From the NCBI GenBank assembly GCA_903813345.2, contig CAIIXF020000008.1, positions 16,600,822-16,664,821 on the forward strand: a stretch of 64,000 bases of DNA, written 5' to 3'. A program made the translations under genes and the position numbers. This DNA comes from Owenia fusiformis (lineage: Eukaryota; Annelida; Polychaeta; Sabellida; Oweniidae). This document shows positions 9,729 to 20,800 of the stretch, in pieces; position 1 is the first letter of the stretch; the number at the start of each line of letters is the position of its first letter. The notes under the pieces are model-generated. The model worked only from the letters and a program-made list of their open reading frames with translations. It was not told the DNA's origin and made no database searches.

Positions 9729-12700
9729 CTGTAACATTACAATAAAATGCATATTTTTTAGATAACTAAGCACAAGTGCCAAAGGGAGAAGTAAAGAATC
9801 CTAGCAAGAATAGCAAACTCAAAGCAAAGTGTAAACTTTCATAAAAATATACCAAAACCAAATCTAAGGGGTAAAGAAATAATGTGTAACACCCCCTCCT
9901 CCAATCGAGAGCCAATACAGATGGACAAATTCATAAGTTCATGTATATGTTAGTCCATGTTCCCCTTTGGCACTTTTGCTTTCATATCTATGCCATTGCA
10001 TAAAAATCACTTGCAGATTTCAATGATAAGTCCAGAACTGTTTAATGTGATGATTCTTTCGACATGGAACCTTATAGAATATTGTTTTCAAATAACTTTG
10101 GATGATATTTACAATTCCTGGTTTTTATTTTAGACCTTCCTTTGACTATCAATCATTTCTGAATAATTATAATTTATGATATTCACTTTTGCATTTATTT
10201 TCAAGAATTTGTTTATTAAGTAGTATGGTTAAATTGAGTAACACTGAGCTAAAACTAGAATTTGAATTTGGATTGTATATCTTTCAAACTTAAATACTTA
10301 GTATAGTAGGAACAAGGGGTTCCCATGCACCCATAAGGTGTGAATAAGTTACATACATTTTTGTAATCCCTAGGGTGTCTATTTAATGAATCCATTTGTT
10401 AACATTGCCAACTAATGTCCCATAGTACTTTTATGGCGGCATTCAGTTACCATGGTTACGCATCTTTAGACATCATACCTTGGTGTCTTAAATCATTTGT
10501 AGCTCTGTCATTATTTGGTCCATAGAAATGATATTGGTACCAAATTAAACCTCGTTAAATTTCCAATAAATTTATGATATTCAATTATGCAAATTATCTA
10601 ATTTGCATAAATTATGACGTCATCAATCTATTTTTGGTTCAGAATTTCCAACTATAGCAACGTATCTATTAGAACTGAGGCCGTATGGCAAAATTTCTGA
10701 AAGGTTTTGTCCTTTATTCTATTAGTAGAAGGTATAAGCAACATAAAAGTGAAAACAGATTCAAAATTGAATCAGTATTACGAAAGTTATGTAACTTTCG
10801 AGGCAGCTATCGTGAATGTCATTATTTGACAATAATATACATTACGTCTTACCTTGGAGTCTTGAATCAATGTCGCTTCGCCATTATTTGGTCTATAGAG
10901 ATGATATTGGTATCTGATTAAACCTTATTAAATTTACTATATGGTTACAATATTCAGTTATGCAAATTAGCTAATTTGCATTAATTGTGACGTCATCAAT
11001 CCTTTTTTGGTTCAGAATATCCTAGTATAGCAACATATCTATTAGAACTGAGGCCGTATGACAGAATGTGTGCATAGTTTTGTCCCTTATTTGATGAGTG
11101 GAAGATATAAGCAACATTAAAGAGACAACAAAATCTTCAAAATTGGATCAGAATTAACAAAATTATCCAGCTTTGGAGGCAGCTACTGTGAACGTCATTG
11201 TTTGACAATTATAAAAAGAATATTAAATTAACAAAAAAAGTAACAACCATTATATTATAGTTGTTTCAATCTTATTGAGTAAAAATGTGCATGTATTGAA
11301 CTGAACTAATAAGTATGTGGAAAGGTTACATGCATTTTGACTATCATTCACAGGGGTCAAAACGGTTATCTCGACCCTGTATATTAAAGATCCAATCTTA
11401 TAATTTACCATGCACTTTCAATGATTCATATAAATAGTATACATATAGTCTGCTTTTCATCATATTCTTCATATTCTTGATTCTTAAAGCATCTGAAGTA
11501 TATAGCATGATTAGAAGTGAAGATGATTCATCATATGGTTTATGTAATATTTCTAACATTTCAGATGCTATGGTAACATCACTTGATAATGAGGTTTTTA
11601 CATTTCACGTTCTTAATGAGTAAAAAGGAAGTTATTCTCCCTTTGCTTTAGAGATAAATAGTTGCATGAATTTGTTTAGAAAAATTATAACTTAATTAAT
11701 TTAACCCCCCCCCCTGACAGCCCCATATTTGAAGATTTTGGTGAAACCTGGCAAAATACATTAATTATTAGGTTCCAGAAGCCCCCAGAAGCTATATGAT
11801 GGCCCCCAGTAGCCCCAATAATCTATACAGGGGCCCCAAGTGGCCCCAAGAATCTATACAGGGGCCCCAAGAATCTATACAGGGGCCCCAAGTGGCCCCC
11901 AGGAGCTATACTGTGCTCCACAGAAGCTATATGTTGGCCCCCAGAAGCTGAATAGTGGCCCCCAGGAGCTATACGGTGGCTCCCAGAAGCTATACAGGAA
12001 ACCCTGTGGCCCCAAGGAGCTATACGGTGGCGCCCAGAAGCTATACAGGGGCCCCCAGTGGCCCCAAAAAGCTATACGGTGGCCCCCAGAAGCTTTACAG
12101 GGGCCCCCAGAAGCTTTACAGGGGCCCCCAGAAGCTTTACAGGGGCCCCCAGAAGCTTTACAGGGGCCCCCAGAAGCTTTACAGGGGCCCCCAGAAGCTA
12201 TACGATGGCCCCCAGAAGCTATACAAGGGCCCCCAGAAACTATACTATGGTCTCCAGAAGCTCTATGTGGCCCCCAGTGGCCCTCGGAAGCTATATGATG
12301 GCCTCCAGAAGCTAATTAGTGGCCCCCAGGAGCTATATGGTGGCTCCCAGAAGCTATATGGTGGCTCCCAGAAGCTATACAGGAAACCCTGTGGCCCCAA
12401 GGAGCTATACGGTGGCGCCCAGAAGCTATACAGGGGCCCCCAGTGGCCCCAAAAAGCTATACGGTGGCCCCAAGAAGCATCACAGGGGCCCCCAGAAGCT
12501 ATACGATGGCCCCCAGAAGCTATACAAGGGCCCCCAGAAGCTATACAAGTGCCCCCAGAAACTATACTATTGTCTCCAGAAGCTCTAGGTGGCCCCCAGT
12601 GGCCCTCGGAAGCTATATGATGGCCTCCAGAAGCTAATTAGTGGCCCCCAGGAGCTATATGGTGGCTCCCAGAAACTATACAGGGGACCCGAGTGGCCCA

Positions 12701-15700
12701 AAGAAGCTAATCGAAGGCCCCCAGAAGCTATACAGGAGCCCCAAAAAGCTACATGATGGCCCCCAGAATCTATATGATGGCCCCCAATGGCTCCCAGAAG
12801 ATGTGAAGGGCCCCCAGTAGCCCCTAGAAGCTATACGGTGGCCCCCAGTGGCCCTCATAGGCTATATGATGGCCCTAAGAAGCTAAATAGTGACCCTCAG
12901 GAGCTATATGGTGGTTCCCAGAAGCTACACAATGGCTCCCAGAAGCTATAAAGGGCCCCCCAGTAGCCCCTAGAAGCTATACGGTGACCCCCAGAAGCTA
13001 TACGGTGACCCCCAGAAGCTATACGGTGACCCCCAGAAGCTATACGGTGACCCCCAGTGGCCCCGAAAGCTATACGGTGGCCCCCAGAAGCTATACGGTG
13101 GCCCCCAGAAGCTATACGGTGGCCCCCAGAAGCTATACGGTGGCCCCCAGAAGCTATAAAGGGGTCCACAGTGGCTCCAAGAAGCTATACGATGGCCCCC
13201 AGAAGCTATGCAATGGCCCCCAGAAGCTATGCAAGGGCCTGCAGAAACTGTACTGTAGCCCCCAGAAGCTATACAGGGGCCCCCAGTGGCTCCTAGAAGC
13301 TATACGATGGCCTCCAGAAGCTATGCAAGGGCCTACAGAAACTATACTGTAGCCCCCAGAAGCTATACAGGGGCCCCCAGTGGCTCCCAGAAGCTATACG
13401 ATGGCCCCCAGAGGCTATGCAAGGGCCCACAGAAACTGTACGGTAGCCCCCAGAAGCTATACGATGGCCTCCAGAAGCTATACAGTGTCTCCCAATGGGC
13501 CACCATATAGCTTTGGGGGCCACCGTATAGCTTCTAGGGGCTACTGGGGGCCCTGTATAGCTTATGGGAGCCATTGGGGGCCATCATATAGATTCTGGGG
13601 GCCATCTTGTAGCTTCTGGGGGCTGCTGTAAAGCTTCTGGGGGCCATCGTATAGCTTCTTGGAGCCACTGGGGTTCCCTGTATAGCTTCTGGGTGCCACC
13701 GTATAGCTCCTGGGGGCCACTATTTAGCTTCTTGGGGCCATCATATAGCTTCTGAGGGCCACTGGGGGTCACCATATAGCTTCTGGAGACCACAGTATAG
13801 TTTCCGTGGGCCCTTGTATAGCTTCTGGGGGCCATCGTATACCTTCTGGGGGCCACTTGGGGCCCCTGTATAGATTCTTGGGGCCAATGGGGGCCATCAT
13901 ATAGCTTCTGGGGGCTTCTGGAACCTAATTATTAATGTATTTTGCCAGGTTTCACCAAAATCTTCAAATATGGGGACTGTCAGGAGGAGGTTAAATTAAG
14001 TTATAATTTTTTTAAACAAATTCATGCAACTATTTATCTCTAAAGCAAAGGGAGAATAACTTTCTTTTAACTCATTAAGAACGTGAAATGTAAAAACCTC
14101 ATTATCAAGTGATGTTACCATAGCATCTGAAATGTTAGAAATATTACATAAACCATATGATGAATCATCTTCACTTCTAATCATGCTATATACTTCAGAT
14201 GCTTTAAGAATCAAGAATATGAAGAATATGATGAAAAGCAGACTATATGTATACTATTTATATTAATCATTGAAAGTGCATGGTAAATTATAAGATTGGA
14301 TCTTTAATATACAGGGTCGAGATAACCGTTTTGACCCCTGTGAATGATAGTCAAAATGCATGTAACCTTTCCACATACTTATTAGTTCAGTTCAATACAT
14401 GCACATTTTTACTCAATAAGATTGAAACAACTATAATATAATGGTTGTTACTTTTTTTGTTAATTTAATATTCTTTTTATAATTGTCAAACAATGACGTT
14501 CACAGTAGCTGCCTCCAAAGCTGGATAATTTTGTTAATTCTGATCCAATTTTGAAGATTTGTTGTCTCTTTAATGTTGCTTATACATGTATCTTCCACTC
14601 ATCAAATAAGGGACAAAACTATGCACACATTCTGTCATACGGCCTCAGTTCTAATAGATATGTTGCTATACTAGGATATTCTGAACCAAAAATGGAATGA
14701 TGACGTCACAATTAATGCAAATTAGCTAATTTGCATAACTGAATATTGTAACCATATAGTAAATTTAATGAGGTTTAATCAGATACCAATATCATCTCTA
14801 TAGACCAAATAATGGCGAAGCTACATTGATTCAAGACTCCAAGGTAAGACATATGTATATTATTGTCAAATAATGACATTCACGATAGTTACTTCGAAAG
14901 TTACATAACTTTCGTAATACTGATTCAATTTTGAATCTGTTTTCACTTTTATGTTGCTTAAAGCTTCTACTAATAGAATAAAGGACAAAACCTTTCAGAA
15001 ATTTTGCCATACGGCCTCAGTTCTAATAGATACGTTGCTATAGTTGGAAATTCTGAACCAAAAATAGATTGATGACGTCATAATTTATGCAAATTAGATA
15101 ATTTGCATTATTGAATATCAGAAATTTATTGGAAATTTAAAGAGGTTCAATTTGGTACCAATATCATTTCTATAGACCAAATAATGACAGAGCTACAAAT
15201 GATTTAAGATACCAAGGTAAGATGTCTAAAGATGCGTAACCATGGTAACTGAATGCCGCCATAAAAGTACTATGGGACATTAGTTGGCAATGTTAACAAA
15301 TGAATTCATTAAATAGACACCCTAGGGATTACAAAAATGTATGTAACTTATTCACACCTTATGGGTGCATGGGAACCCCTTGTTCCTACTATACTAACTA
15401 GGCAATTAAAAGACTACAGTACATAGTGTATTATTCAAGACATTTTTATATTTAGATTGTTCATGGTTTGACTGACAAATGTTTGGCCACTTTTACTTTG
15501 ATGCTTCCCTAACATGTTATTCTCCAAAAATTAACATGGCTGAAACTCCCTAAATTACAAGAGGGTATATGTTTGCATCTAAAATAATTTGTCCTTAAAA
15601 TATTTTATTTTGTTTCTTTGATTGCTCATTTTTTAGGTTTCGATCGACTGCCAATCTATTCGCAGTTTGCAAGTTTGAAGAACAAAAGTACATATCACTT

Positions 15701-16066
15701 GCATATCTCCCAATTCAAATCAAATTTAAGCAAGATTAATCCAGAAAAACTTAAGTTACTCCCCAAAGTTTCAAGTTGAGAAGTAGTATTATATTAATGT
15801 AAATGGAAAGCTTGCATACCTTGTTTGCATACTATATTGCAAGTTGTGTCACAACCTATTGGTAGAGTACATTGCTCCATACAACCAGTCTTACAGAATG
15901 GTGCAAGCATTCCTCGTATTCTTTTACTACCACAGATCTGTTCACACAATGTAGGACAAATATAAGGTACTGTGCACCTACTGTTACATATAGATGTACA
16001 GAATGGTGTACTCCATGCCTCACCAACCAGCACCACCAGGAAAAATATTAACAGTGTATTCCTCAT
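9679..16066 (-). CDS. Secreted 12-cysteine peptide precursor with acidic tail (two coding exons)
   Basis: Predicted 98-residue precursor. Exon 2 (16071-15820; ATG at 16066-16064) follows an acceptor ttttatag and ends at a donor ACAAG|GTATGC in phase 1. Exon 3 (9728 to stop 9681-9679) follows an acceptor gttacag and starts in the complementary phase, giving a Gly at the joint. Residues 1-19 form a signal peptide (MRNTLLIFFLVVLVGEAWS). Residues 20-82 hold two copies of C-x3-C-x3-C-x5-C-x3-C-x3-C, joined by a basic GSKRIRG linker. The tail reads DDLSDYLNEVMEEEE. Signal, Cys-rich core and acidic C-terminal extension is the layout of mussel mytilin/myticin precursors, although this cysteine spacing is not one I recognise. 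A role as a secreted defence or signalling peptide is inference. The ~6.1-kb intron contains a 5.1-kb palindromic element. The exon pairing rests on phase and sense, not on transcripts. Confidence 0.6.
9760..9930. repeat. Dispersed repeat, copy 2 of 3
   Basis: Same family as 7680-7880: 'agcacaagtgccaaaggg', 'aatcctagcaagaatagcaaac', 'gtgtaacaccccctcctcc', 'caatcgagagccaat'. It lies in the first part of the intron next to the last exon of the cysteine-rich peptide gene. Confidence 0.5.
10587..10622. promoter_or_regulatory. Octamer palindrome plus CRE, left arm copy 1
   Basis: A 22-bp near-palindrome made of ATGCAAAT and its reverse complement (10587-10608) is followed after 6 bp by a perfect TGACGTCA (10615-10622). 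These match the POU octamer and ATF/CREB site. Function is inferred only. Confidence 0.5.
10960..10995. promoter_or_regulatory. Octamer palindrome plus CRE, left arm copy 2
   Basis: Here the 22-bp palindrome (10960-10981, half-site ATGCAAATTAG) is perfect, and TGACGTCA follows at 10988-10995 with the same spacing as in copy 1. Confidence 0.5.
11770..13925. repeat. 21-bp GC-rich minisatellite array with higher-order units
   Basis: Units are variants of ggcccccagaagctatacgg (about 21 bp). Orientation is constant from 11770 to about 13495 and reversed from there to 13925. A higher-order unit of about 385 bp repeats (for example 11977 and 12362, both with caggaaaccctgtggcccc), and another of ~105 bp repeats at 13170-13490. 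Because the unit is a multiple of three, several frames stay open for up to 221 codons with a seven-residue period; this is a property of the repeat, not evidence of a gene. Confidence 0.9.
14701..14736. promoter_or_regulatory. CRE plus octamer palindrome, right arm copy 2
   Basis: Mirror image of 10960-10995: TGACGTCA at 14701-14708 and the perfect palindrome at 14715-14736. Confidence 0.5.
15073..15108. promoter_or_regulatory. CRE plus octamer palindrome, right arm copy 1
   Basis: Mirror image of 10587-10622: TGACGTCA at 15073-15080 and the near-palindrome at 15087-15108. Confidence 0.5.
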
Positions 16067-16071
16067 GGTAT
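15820..16071 (-). CDS. Exon 2 of the 12-cysteine peptide gene (signal peptide and Cys core)
   Basis: It carries the start codon, signal peptide and all 12 cysteines. The first repeat is CTSICNSRCTVPYICPTLC plus EQIC, and the second is CKTGCMEQCTLPIGCDTTC plus NIVC, with identical spacing. The i, i+4 cysteine pattern suggests helical hairpins closed by disulphides. A short internal duplication made the two halves. Confidence 0.75.
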
Positions 16072-16287
16072 CTATAAAATTCAGATCAGAATATCAATGA
16101 ACATAATTTAAAAAAATAGAAGTATCAAATTCAACATTGTTAAATAGTCTTTGCATATTTCATGTGAGGGAGCAACATCTAGGATGAAAGAAGTCCCATC
16201 AAATTAGTCTCTGAACACTATTTGCAAAAATATACTTTTTTATTTACATTATGATGAAATAACAGCTATTGATTTTAAATGTCTTAC

Positions 16288-16345
16288 CTGTGTTGCTTTG
16301 GAATGTCTAGTGGACTTAATCACTTTGGCCTTATGTTATAAGTAC
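16288..16345 (-). promoter_or_regulatory. Candidate TATA box and 5' untranslated exon of the 12-cysteine peptide gene
   Basis: A minus-strand TATAACA at 16340-16334 lies about 45-50 bp upstream of a strong donor CACAG|GTAAGAC (exon end at 16288). This would give a short noncoding first exon spliced over ~216 bp to the acceptor before the ATG. The transcription start is inferred. Confidence 0.4.
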
Positions 16346-16663
16346 AAGATAGGTCCATAGGTTAATTATAAATTTACACATACATGCATGTAATTCTCTC
16401 ACATGAAAATTAAAACAGGCAGAACTTGTGTAATAGTTTATCAAATGGTCTAAAGTTTATTTTGTTATCTTAAGCTCCTGGGTTAATAATTTTGTGCTTT
16501 AACACTCACACATTCCTTTTATTCATACACTGCCTGCAAACATTTAGTAGAAGAGTTAAATGGGAAAGAACCCAATTAATGTAAATACATTTGTAATCTT
16601 TCTTAATTCACAATTTTGATAGGATCTACAACTAATGAATGTCACTATCTGTAATTATCCCAA
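16346..16663. other. Intergenic, no recognisable gene
   Basis: AT-rich sequence upstream of the peptide gene. Nothing further is supported. Confidence 0.4.
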
Positions 16664-17425
16664 CGAACGAAGTTCGGTAGGGATATAGTGAAGCCCTCCA
16701 TCCGTCAGTCCGTCAGTCAGTCCGTCCGTCCGTCCGTCCGGAAGATAACTCAAATACGAGTTGACGGATTTTCTTCATATTTAGTGGAAAGATGTATATT
16801 GGTGAATAGTTGTACGCAAAAAAAAAATTTTCAAGATGGCCGCCGCTTTAAAAATGACGGGACTTTTTCGCAAAAACCATAAATTTTTCATTTTAAACCA
16901 AAGTAATTAATATTATTGTTTGAAATTTTGGTAGTATATTCGCAACATCTATCTATTTCACCTATATTCTGTGTTTTTCATCCTGACCCCCAGGGGCCGT
17001 GTATGGGGGGTAAGGAAAACAGTAATTTTCGCTAATTATTAGATCTTTCTGAAGTATAGCTTTATTATACTCAAATGAAAGGCAATTAAGAGTAGATTGC
17101 AAATATTGTATCTTTTTTCTGATTCGAGCCTCGTAAAAGTCAAAATGGCCGTCTAATGTACGATTTCGCAATAATTTTTCGATCCCTTCAAAGTATGGCT
17201 ATATTATACTCAAATTGAAGGAATTTTGGAGTGGATCACAATTATGGTATTATTCTTCAGATTTGTACCTCAGAAAATTCAAAATGGTTGCTTTGCAGGA
17301 ATTCGCAATTCTAAAATCTAAATTTTTCAATTTTAACCAAAGTAATGAGTATAATTGATTTGAATTCGGTAATTGATATTTTGTTAGTTGGGATTTGCTA
17401 CTCCGCGGAGTTGCCATTGTCTAGT
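16664..17425. repeat. Dispersed repeat, (cgtc)n type, ~760 bp
   Basis: It starts 'aacgaacgaagttcggtagg', then has a ccgtccgtccgtccg run and 'gaagataactc', and ends near 'gggatttgctactccgcggag'. The reversed end word recurs near 41650 (ctccacggagtagtaaatccc), and the head recurs at 560-745. This is a family spread through mollusc and other invertebrate genomes. Internal blocks 'tattatactcaaatgaaggaa' repeat twice. Confidence 0.6.
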
Positions 17426-17871
17426 TAATTTTATTTGATATAGTTTTATGGTAATATAAAAAGTGGTGACATATTGTTGTAGTAGCAGATCAGTTCAACT
17501 AAGTAGCAGATCAGGCCAACAGCCAGCAGTTAAAATCACAAATTTATGAATGCTTAGTAGCTCAGTCTTTCATTAGAGAGTGTCATATCATGACTGAATA
17601 TGGTTATATAATGAATTATACAGTATAATAGTATTGCTTAGCTGAGTTTGATAGCTGACAGTAACCTTTAAGATAGTAAACAGTTACTGACCTCAATAAT
17701 CATTCAATAAACATTCCCTATCACACAAATACATCTAGTATTACATGTACAGTTTATATGTTTGCAGATGTGATGAAATCAAACTCGTAGACCCAATGTT
17801 AGTTTAGCGTCTCATAGACATTGAACAGCATTGAGAGTTTTGGGATCTAAAGTGAACTAAATATATGTGAG
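17426..17871. other. Upstream region of the pantothenate kinase gene
   Basis: It contains a fragment of the 'gtggtgacatattgtt' dispersed repeat near 17461 and a small direct repeat 'gtagcagatcag' at about 17483 and 17502. No clear TATA box or CpG-rich promoter is seen. Confidence 0.35.
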
Positions 17872-20800
17872 ATGGCATCTAATGATATGTATAAGCTAGA
17901 ATTGTCATCTACACTCATTCTTCCCAAATCTTTGTTCACAGAATCAGCAGGATTTGCCTGTGATATTGGTAAGTCTTTTGTTTGGATGAAGAATCTTTGT
18001 TTTGGTTGGTCATCTTTTTTACCTTTAACCTATTAACTAGAAAATGCAGCTGTTTTAACTTGAGAATTAATGTGTTTTATTGGAATGATATTGATAAGTT
18101 AATATTTCATGACTGCCATAAGGGTTCTTTAATTTCCTAAGATTTAAAGTGAATAAAACAATTAAAACATATAACATGGACTTTTTAAATGGGTCACTTT
18201 AGTACAAAAGATATATTATTCATATTAGAAAACAAAATTATTATTCATATTAGATACTTTTTATTTTAGGAGGAAGCCTGGCAAAGTTTGTATACTTTAT
18301 AAGTGATACAGTAAGTGAAATAAAAAATTGATTCTGTCTAAACTATTCCCAACCAATGCAACACATTTACATCATCTCTTCTCAAACTTCAATTAATCAT
18401 GAAAGTACCCTAAAAAACGTTTTTATATAATCCAAAAGGAATAAAAATATTTTGTTATAAGTACTGTTAAATCCTGTATATTTTTAGGACCAAGACAGTG
18501 TTACTGTTCACCTTGATACATTCCCAAGGGAGAACCTAGATGATGGTTTGAAGTATATTCAGGAAAACTTTGTGAAGCCTGCTGGAGAGAAATGGAACAA
18601 AAATAACATCTTGACATGCGGTGTTGGGTCTTACCATTTCATGTATAAACTTGAGGATGCATTTAATACAAAGTATGACATAATATGGTATAATTTATCA
18701 GTGTAACTGTGTAAGTCATTATATTGATGGGATAGCAGTCTGTCCCTTACACATGAAAAATTGAGATATCTTGTCAATTGTAGAAGTTATTGAATATTTT
18801 AGATTCAGAAATATGTAAATGGAAGCTTCTTTCCTGTAAATACTAAAACTATGGGTTATTGTATTGGTGGTTTTATTTAATTTTAATAAAGCTCCCATAG
18901 GCTGTGTATACCCTATTTTGAAATGTCTCATTCCAGAGGTATTAAAAACATTAATGAAGATTGCTTTGGTGAGGCATTTGTGAAGCTTGCCAAACTTTTG
19001 TCAACTGAGGAAGTGGTGGAGGGCCTGAATAGCAAAGTGATGCAAGAAGAGGCTGCAGTAGTGCAATGTTTACAAGATCAAAATAAAAAATTCAAGACTT
19101 CCCCCACTGGAGACACCAAACCTATGGCCGAACAGGACGTAAGTTACTCTCAGTTATGAAAATATCATCTTTGTGTTTGACTAAAGGGATGCCCATACTA
19201 TGATGGAAAATCTGTACTCAGCATGGTTTAGTTTGCTTCTTTCCAAGCATTTGGCTATAAGTGTGGATATAAAATTTCTAAATAGAAAACATGAGGTGAA
19301 TAAGCATGATAACTATCAAGTTTCAGAGACCATCAAAATTCACAATTATAAATACTATGTAAAGCACAACCATAAAATCCTATACAATTACACCCACATG
19401 GGAAGCTCTGAATTCTTTGGTATATTTGAGCGCTGGCCTCTGATAGATTTTCAGCGCTAGGATATGATTTTGACAGATATATTTTCTAGTTTCTCGTCAA
19501 GTGAAAGGACAAAATAATACATTTTTATTACTGTCAAGGGAAAACATCAGGCTGGGTATTTTTGTATATCAAATGTAAAAGGATACTACTAGTATTACCT
19601 TTTGGTTTGATTTTAGCCGTATTTTCATCCATTTCCCGATGCAGCTGAAGTTGTCAAGATGTATGCTGAGGTGGAAGCAATTAAGCTACCCTGTGCTATA
19701 ATGTTTATAGGCTCAGGGGGTGGAGTACTTAAAGTAAGCAATAGGGAGAATCTATACATACACTTTGTCGCACCTGTGCCTAAGGGAAGGGGAAAAATTA
19801 TTACAGAACCCAGGAAGAAAAAGAAAACTTAAAAGTGTATACCAGTAATTGGTAAAAGATCAGTTTAGAAGGCATTCACATTTCAAGGTTTTTCTCAAAA
19901 TTCCTTTTGCATTCTGTTTCCAGTTCACATATTTAAAGTTTGTTACTACACTATTTTATTTATATCAGATACTCTACAAAATAATTATTACATTACATGA
20001 TATCACATGTATTGTATATACTTACAAACTAGCAAGTTTTTAATTAAGCGTTGATACTGTTTTCCAGCTTTTTGAAGATTCATCTTACCATGTGCTGCAG
20101 ATGTGGCCTTCAACTGGAAAATATTTAATTGGAATGGGAAAGATTTTGACTGGAGCGAAGGTAAATTGGTTCAATGTCCATTTTGTTGAATGGCCACTTT
20201 GGTTCGCTCTCCTTGTTGGTTCCCCAAAAATTTGATAAATTCGTCACCCAATTTTGTCCTTTGTAAATAAAGAAATTAGCATGCTGTAACAGCACCTTCC
20301 CAAGTGATAAAAGCAAATAAAGTTGTTTGTCTTATCTATAGACATTTGATGATCTCATGGAACTAGCTGAGAAAGGAGATTCTACTAAGGTTGACACAGT
20401 ATTGGGAGATATTATGCAAAAGAATTGTGAGAAACCAAATACTAAAACAGAAGATGATATTTATGCCAAATTTATGGATGATGTGAATAACATGGATAAC
20501 TCAAACATAGAAAATGCTGTTGTCTTTACTTTTGGCAAAGTTGTTGACAAAGATATCGGTGAGAATATCATACATGTATACTTATATAATAGCATACATC
20601 CACAGATTAGCAGTTATAACTGTTTTCACAATATAATAAAGGTCATTAAAGTTCCCTTTTATGAATGTGAATTTGTATAATTATTTATCATTAATTCTTA
20701 GTAGTCTTGACAATATTTCACTGGAATTAGCACCCATGGTCCGCCATTTATTATAACAATTCTTAAACCCCAGGCACATTTATTTATGGCAATCATAAGT

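Larger units (their letters stand above)
10298..15397. mobile_element. 5.1-kb palindromic (fold-back) element with ~1.5-kb inverted arms
   Basis: The sequence from ttagtatagtaggaacaagg at 10298 recurs inverted and ends at 15397. The arms (10298 to about 11785 and about 13910 to 15397) pair base for base with few indels, so both ends lie the same distance from the centre. A TA flanks the inverted repeat starting GTATAGTAGG on each side, as expected for a TA target duplication. Each arm has two diverged direct subunits of about 400 bp (10495-10855 and 10865-11210 on the left). The core is a GC-rich minisatellite. No transposase is recognised, so it is non-autonomous or of an unknown class. It lies in the intron of the 12-cysteine peptide gene. 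Confidence 0.85.

Noticed and set aside
11840-13856. Long open frames (up to 221 codons) in several frames of the GC-rich array
   Set aside because: The 21-bp unit is a multiple of three and lacks stops, so all copies stay open in many frames; the products are seven-residue repeats with no other coding signs.
11478-14214. 72-codon frame present in both arms of the 5.1-kb palindrome
   Set aside because: It is intact only in the right arm, uses a non-ATG start and sits in a sequence with no splice or promoter context. Presence in both arms follows from the palindrome.
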